Shown here: one piece after another, positions 13,672 to 17,708 of the stretch
Layout of the letters: each line of letters opens with the position of its first letter
Position numbering within the stretch: the stretch's first letter is position 1
Assembly: GCA_028291845.1 (NCBI GenBank)
Contig: JAQGNM010000436.1
Span: 1 to 17,708 of the forward strand
Length of the DNA: 17,708 bases
DNA from: Massilia sp.
GTDB taxonomy: Bacteria; Pseudomonadota; Gammaproteobacteria; Burkholderiales; Burkholderiaceae_D
Direction: 5' to 3'
The notes under the pieces: generated by a model
What the model saw: the letters and a program-made list of their open reading frames with translations, nothing else
The model's database searches: none
What the model was told of the DNA's origin: nothing
Program-made: the position numbers and the translations under genes

Positions 13672-14019
13672 CTACAGTATTTCCAACACCTTTTCACTCG
13701 GCCGGCACAGGCGCACGCCCTTGCTGCTCACAACCAGTGGGCGTTCGATCAGGGTCGGCTGGGCCAGCATGGCGTCGATCAAGGCGTCGTCATCGAGCGC
13801 GGGATTGTCCAGTCCCAGTGCCGCATAGGCCGCTTCCTTGCTGCGCAGCAGCGCCCGCACCGGCAAACCGGCCGCGCCCGCCATGGCCTTGAGCAGCGCG
13901 TGCGAGGGCGGCTTGTCCAGGTAATCGATGATGGTCGGCTCGATGCCGGCGGCACGGATCAATTCGAGGGTCTTGCGCGAGGTGCCGCACCGGGGATTGT
14001 GATAAATCGTGATGTCCAT
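13672..14019 (-). CDS. arsC: Arsenate reductase, glutaredoxin-coupled (ArsC)
   Basis: 115 aa, cytoplasmic, thioredoxin-fold enzyme that reduces arsenate to arsenite using glutathione and glutaredoxin. The catalytic cysteine is Cys11 in ITIYHNPRCGTSRKTLEL. The three arginines that bind the oxyanion in E. coli ArsC (R60, R94, R107) correspond to Arg59 in RALLRSKE, Arg93 in IERPLVV and Arg106 in RLCRPSEK, each offset by one. It lacks the roughly 25-residue C-terminal tail of the plasmid R773 enzyme, as many chromosomal members do. The ATG at 14017-14019 has AAGGAAAG upstream on the minus strand; an upstream in-frame start would add six non-family residues. No arsR, arsB or acr3 gene adjoins it, so it is an isolated copy. 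Converges on the beta-helix gene with 25 bases between. Confidence 0.92.
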   Translation of the reverse strand: MDITIYHNPRCGTSRKTLELIRAAGIEPTIIDYLDKPPSHALLKAMAGAAGLPVRALLRSKEAAYAALGLDNPALDDDALIDAMLAQPTLIERPLVVSSKGVRLCRPSEKVLEIL

Positions 14020-14043
14020 GGCTGCTTTCCTTATCAAGGCGCC

Positions 14044-14052
14044 ATCATAACA
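14044..14052 (-). promoter_or_regulatory. Extended -10 promoter of arsC
   Basis: On the minus strand TGTTATGAT fits the extended -10 pattern TGnTATAAT with a single mismatch in the hexamer. It puts the start about 18 bases before the arsC ATG. The -35 region is poor, as expected for an extended -10 promoter. It lies back-to-back with the plus-strand promoter at 14069-14097. Confidence 0.55.
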
Positions 14053-14068
14053 GCCGGGGGCGCCACAC

Positions 14069-14097
14069 TTGCGGCGGCCTTGCCATCTCGCTAGAAT
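14069..14097 (+). promoter_or_regulatory. Sigma-70-type promoter for the PlsC-like gene
   Basis: TTGCGG (14069-14074) and TAGAAT (14092-14097) are separated by exactly 17 bp. The -35 keeps TTG and the -10 matches 5 of 6. The inferred start near 14104 gives a leader of about 97 bases before the ATG at 14201, containing an A8 tract and a hairpin. Confidence 0.5.
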
Positions 14098-14169
14098 AAC
14101 TTCCCATTTGCAATTTTCGCGGGCACGCGGGACAGTCCGGGCTGCTCGCGATAGAAAAAAAATAGTAAA

Positions 14170-14189
14170 CAGGCTGCACGACCAGCCTG
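14170..14189 (+). promoter_or_regulatory. 5'-leader hairpin just upstream of the PlsC-like ribosome site
   Basis: CAGGCTG (14170-14176) and CAGCCTG (14183-14189) pair perfectly as a 7-bp stem with a 6-base loop. The Shine-Dalgarno GGAG begins 2 bases later (14192-14195). There is no T tract, so it is not a terminator; it may influence ribosome access or mRNA stability. Confidence 0.4.
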
Positions 14190-14200
14190 GTGGAGACCTG

Positions 14201-14803
14201 ATGAACGATTACCTGGCCAGCGCCGCCCTGCCGACCTGGCGCCAGCGCGCCTCGCTACGCCTGCTGCACCTGGCCGGCTGGAAGGTGCGCTTCAAACCCC
14301 TGCCCGGCCCGCACGGCGTGGTGGTGGTCTATCCGCATACCTCGAACTGGGATTTCGTCGTCGGCCTGCTGGGCAAATGGGCAGTCGACCTGCCCTTTCG
14401 CTGGCTCGGCAAGGACACCCTGTTCAAGGGGCCGCTCGGGATCCTGATGCGCCGCTGGGGCGGCATGGCGGTCGAGCGCTCGACCACCAGCGGCGCCACC
14501 GAACGGCTGGCGCTCACCATGCACGCCGAACCATGGTGCTGGATCGCCATCACCCCGGAAGCCACGCGCGGCTACAAGCCGCACTGGCGCACCGGCTTCT
14601 ATCACCTGGCCCGCGCCGCCAGGGTACCGGTGCTGCTGGTGTATATCGATTATCCGAACAAGGAGCTGGGCGTGGTCGACAGCATCGACTTGAGCGGCGA
14701 CCAGGCGGCCGATATGGCCGCCATCGCCCGCGTCTACAAGGGCCGCCACGGCCGCTACCCGCAGCTCGAGGCGCCGATCGTGCTGGCGCCGCCCCGACGC
14801 TGA
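14201..14803 (+). CDS. PlsC-like 1-acyl-glycerol-phosphate / lysophospholipid acyltransferase
   Basis: 200 aa, short single-domain member of the LPLAT family, membrane-associated on the cytoplasmic side. The catalytic H-x4-D motif is HTSNWD (His46, Asp51). Block II is GKDTLFKGPLGILMRRWGGMAVERS, and block III is PEATRGY (Glu120, Arg123), replacing the commoner EGTRS of PlsC. VPVLLVYIDY matches the family's fourth block. Typical PlsC enzymes are about 240 aa with an N-terminal membrane helix; this one lacks a clear one, so it may act on a different acyl acceptor. The ATG at 14201 follows GGAG (14192-14195) with 5-base spacing. A longer in-frame start at 14069 lies in the promoter and is rejected. 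The stop is one base from the convergent ureG stop. Confidence 0.85.
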   Translation: MNDYLASAALPTWRQRASLRLLHLAGWKVRFKPLPGPHGVVVVYPHTSNWDFVVGLLGKWAVDLPFRWLGKDTLFKGPLGILMRRWGGMAVERSTTSGATERLALTMHAEPWCWIAITPEATRGYKPHWRTGFYHLARAARVPVLLVYIDYPNKELGVVDSIDLSGDQAADMAAIARVYKGRHGRYPQLEAPIVLAPPRR

Positions 14804-14804
14804 G

Positions 14805-15419
14805 CTAGGTCGCGTCGAGCAGGCCGTGCTTGCGGATGAATTCGACCACCGCCGCCACCCCGTCTCCGCTGCGCAAATTGGTAAACACAAACGGCCGCTC
14901 GCCGCGCTGGGCGGCGGCGTCGCGCGCCATGATGTCGAGATCGGCGCCGACGTGCGGCGCCAGGTCGGTCTTGTTGATGATCAGCAGATCGGAGCGGGTG
15001 ATGCCGGGGCCGCCCTTTCGCGGGATTTTCTCGCCGCCGGCGACGTCGATCACGTACAAGGTCAGGTCCGACAGTTCGGGGCTGAAGGTGGCCGCCAGGT
15101 TGTCGCCGCCGGACTCGATCAGGATCAGGTCGAGGTCGGGAAAATCGGCCTGCATGCGCGCGATCGCTTCCAGGTTGATCGAGGCGTCCTCGCGGATCGC
15201 CGTGTGCGGGCAGCCGCCGGTTTCCACGCCCATCAGCCGCGCGGCCGGCAAGGCGCCGGCGCGCAGCAGGATTTCCATGTCTTCGCGGGTGTAGATGTCG
15301 TTGGTGATGACGGCCATGTCGTGGTCGTCGCGCATGGCTTTGCACAGCATTTCGCACAGGGCGGTCTTGCCGGAGCCGACCGGGCCGCCGATGCCGACGC
15401 GCAGGGGATTCGAATTCAT
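14805..15419 (-). CDS. ureG: Urease accessory GTPase UreG
   Basis: 204 aa, full length. UreG is a SIMIBI-class GTPase that uses GTP hydrolysis to drive nickel delivery into urease within the UreDFG complex, receiving nickel from UreE. Visible motifs: P-loop GGPVGSGKT (residues 11-19), the Cys-Pro-His nickel-binding motif (Cys70 to His72 in ETGGCPHTAIRED), ESGGDNLAATFSPEL (switch region) and the guanine-specificity motif NKTD (149-152). The ATG at 15417-15419 starts MNSNPLRVGIGGP, normal for the family. The ribosome site is weak. It follows ureF by 18 bases and is the last gene of the visible operon. The stop lies one base from the convergent PlsC-like gene, with no obvious terminator in between. 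Confidence 0.97.
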   Translation of the reverse strand: MNSNPLRVGIGGPVGSGKTALCEMLCKAMRDDHDMAVITNDIYTREDMEILLRAGALPAARLMGVETGGCPHTAIREDASINLEAIARMQADFPDLDLILIESGGDNLAATFSPELSDLTLYVIDVAGGEKIPRKGGPGITRSDLLIINKTDLAPHVGADLDIMARDAAAQRGERPFVFTNLRSGDGVAAVVEFIRKHGLLDAT

Positions 15420-15437
15420 GAAGGAGCTTTCATTGGT

Positions 15438-16103
15438 TTAAGAGCGGTACAAACGTCCATGCTGGACTTCGTGCTGCATCGACAGGATCGACAGGCCGGG
15501 CGACCAGTTCGACAGTTCGTCGTCCGTCAAAATTTGCGCCGTGGCGGCCGCCGCTTCGATGTCGGGCGCCAGCGACAGCAGCATGCGCTGTCCCGCCACC
15601 TGGCCCAGCGGCACCGATTTGACGCACACCAGCACCTGGTTCTCGGCCCACGAAAACAGCGAGGCCACCAGCGCGTCGCGGTGGCCGATACCGAGGGCGT
15701 CGACGGCGCAGGCAAAGGCGGTCGGCAGCGCGACTTCCTCGCCAAGCGCGGCACTGTCGCCGACGCCCAGTTCGGCCAGTAACCGGGTCAGCGAATAACC
15801 CATCTGGATCGATTCGGCGCGCAGTTCGGCGCAGTCGCGCGAGGCGACGAAGCGCTCGCTCCACAGCGCCACCGCCACATTGTCGCCGGCCCCGAAGGCG
15901 CGCATCAGGCGCCACAGCACCGGCGCGTCCCAGCGCGCCATCACCTGCGCCAGGTAGGCGGCGATCCACGCGCGGGCGCTGGCGGCGTCGGACACCATGC
16001 CGCGCTCGATGGCCGTTTCCAGCCCCTGCGAATAGCTGTAGCCGCCGATCGGCAAGGCCGGACTGGCGAACTGCAGCAGGTGCAGCAGCGCGGCGGCGTT
16101 CAT
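15438..16103 (-). CDS. ureF: Urease accessory protein UreF
   Basis: 221 aa, all-helical cytoplasmic protein that bridges UreD (UreH) and UreG and gates GTP-dependent activation of urease. Signatures: the N-terminal LLQFASPALPIGGYSYSQGLE, IQMGYSLTRLL in the middle, and QRMLLSLAPDIEAA then the C-terminal HGRLYRS, whose arginine-rich end contacts UreD/H. The ATG at 16101-16103 (MNAAALLHLLQF) is chosen because the frame continues upstream across ureE in a shadow frame with no family similarity. It begins 10 bases after the ureE stop and ends 18 bases before ureG, consistent with one polycistronic message. Confidence 0.96.
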   Translation of the reverse strand: MNAAALLHLLQFASPALPIGGYSYSQGLETAIERGMVSDAASARAWIAAYLAQVMARWDAPVLWRLMRAFGAGDNVAVALWSERFVASRDCAELRAESIQMGYSLTRLLAELGVGDSAALGEEVALPTAFACAVDALGIGHRDALVASLFSWAENQVLVCVKSVPLGQVAGQRMLLSLAPDIEAAAATAQILTDDELSNWSPGLSILSMQHEVQHGRLYRS

Positions 16104-16113
16104 CGGATGTGCG

Positions 16114-16632
16114 TCACGGCGCAGGATCGCCGGGCCGGTGGATTTTCTGGCGCAAGGGCACCGGCGCCAGCAAATCGCCACCGTGACTGTGGCCGCCGCC
16201 CGAGTAGGCGCCCGACTCGGGCTCGAAACGGGCGCGTTCTTCCACCACCCGGGCGCCCAGGCCTTCCACCATCTCCTTGAGTACCGGGTCGACGCGGATG
16301 CGCAGCACGCCGGCGCCAATTTGAACTTGCGTATGGCGGTTGCCGAGGTGGTAAGCGCAGCGCACCAGCGCGTGTTCGCTGTCGCAGTAGACGGCGTAAG
16401 TCGGTTCGAGCGCCGCCGCCACGCGCACCACAAGCCGCTTTTCGCCCACCGCCGCGGCGCCGACCAGCAGGTCGCCGTCGCGCAGCACGCTGCCGCGCAC
16501 CGTGAAAACCGCCACTTCCTCGCCCGACGCCAGGCGGGTGCGCAGGCGGCATTTTTCGCGCTGGTCGTAGGGCAGCACCAGCGTGCCGTAAATCGATTCG
16601 GCCTCGGTGACCTTGGTATGAAATGTGAGCAT
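16114..16632 (-). CDS. ureE: Urease accessory nickel chaperone UreE
   Basis: 172 aa, a dimeric cytoplasmic metallochaperone that hands nickel to UreG. N-terminal peptide-binding domain about residues 1-70 (LPYDQREKCRLRTRLASGEEVAVF), C-terminal metal domain from about 75 on. The conserved interface nickel ligand is His95 in AYHLGNRHTQVQI (His96 in Klebsiella), with His100 nearby. The second internal histidine pair of Klebsiella (His110/His112) is absent: the segment reads RIRVDPVL. The usual His-rich tail is reduced to GGGHSHGG followed by a proline-rich end, so nickel storage capacity should be low. The ATG at 16630-16632 is preceded by AGGA overlapping the ureC stop, so translation is coupled. 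Ten bases separate it from ureC and from ureF. Confidence 0.95.
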   Translation of the reverse strand: MLTFHTKVTEAESIYGTLVLPYDQREKCRLRTRLASGEEVAVFTVRGSVLRDGDLLVGAAAVGEKRLVVRVAAALEPTYAVYCDSEHALVRCAYHLGNRHTQVQIGAGVLRIRVDPVLKEMVEGLGARVVEERARFEPESGAYSGGGHSHGGDLLAPVPLRQKIHRPGDPAP

Positions 16633-16642
16633 TTAATAAATC

Positions 16643-17708
<1,066 letters not shown>

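Overview
The window is ordinary-looking chromosome from a GC-rich proteobacterium. Codon third positions are mostly G or C in every gene. The closest remembered protein matches are enterobacterial (AzoR, SugE/Gdx, EamA, ArsC, UreC). The mix of genes and the promoter style suggest Burkholderiales, possibly the Oxalobacteraceae (Massilia/Duganella type); that placement is an inference, not read from a marker gene. No rRNA, tRNA, CRISPR array, transposase, integrase or phage gene is visible.

Layout, left to right. (1) 1-1957: the 3' end of an azoreductase gene (azoR), a strong intrinsic terminator, a pirin-family cupin gene, a long palindromic repeat (copy A) and an unrecognised 162-aa gene. (2) 1926-5084: a minus-strand membrane acyltransferase, then divergently a zinc-dependent AstE/AspA-like deacylase and an orphan periplasmic solute-binding protein. 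(3) 5115-6502: a guanidinium/quaternary-ammonium exporter of the SMR family (minus) diverging from an EamA-type exporter. (4) 6531-8102: an ArsR-family regulator and an Old Yellow Enzyme (nemA) forming a two-gene electrophile-response operon behind an inverted-repeat operator, followed by copy B of the palindromic repeat. (5) 8157-12296: an exported M1 aminopeptidase translationally coupled to a small zinc-ribbon protein, converging on an aldo/keto reductase. (6) 12468-14803: a beta-helix lipoprotein, an arsenate reductase (minus) and a PlsC-like acyltransferase divergent from it. (7) 14805-17708: the distal half of a urease operon on the minus strand, ureC (partial)-ureE-ureF-ureG.

Functional themes: azoR, pirin, nemA with its regulator, the aldo/keto reductase and arsC together look like a scattered set of redox and xenobiotic-detoxification genes. 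The urease cluster is a standard nitrogen-acquisition operon with canonical gene order and tight spacing.

I found no convincing new biological system. The most unusual feature is a pair of about 110-bp nested-hairpin repeats (1341-1452 and 7996-8102). They are homologous through both arms and the loop, lie in the same orientation, and each sits at the 3' end of a gene. One copy encodes the last residues and the stop codon of the pirin protein. They resemble REP doublets (REPINs) and are the best target for follow-up. Other leads are the single-cysteine ArsR regulator of nemA, a possibly leaderless gene abutting the repeat, and several palindromic candidate operators.
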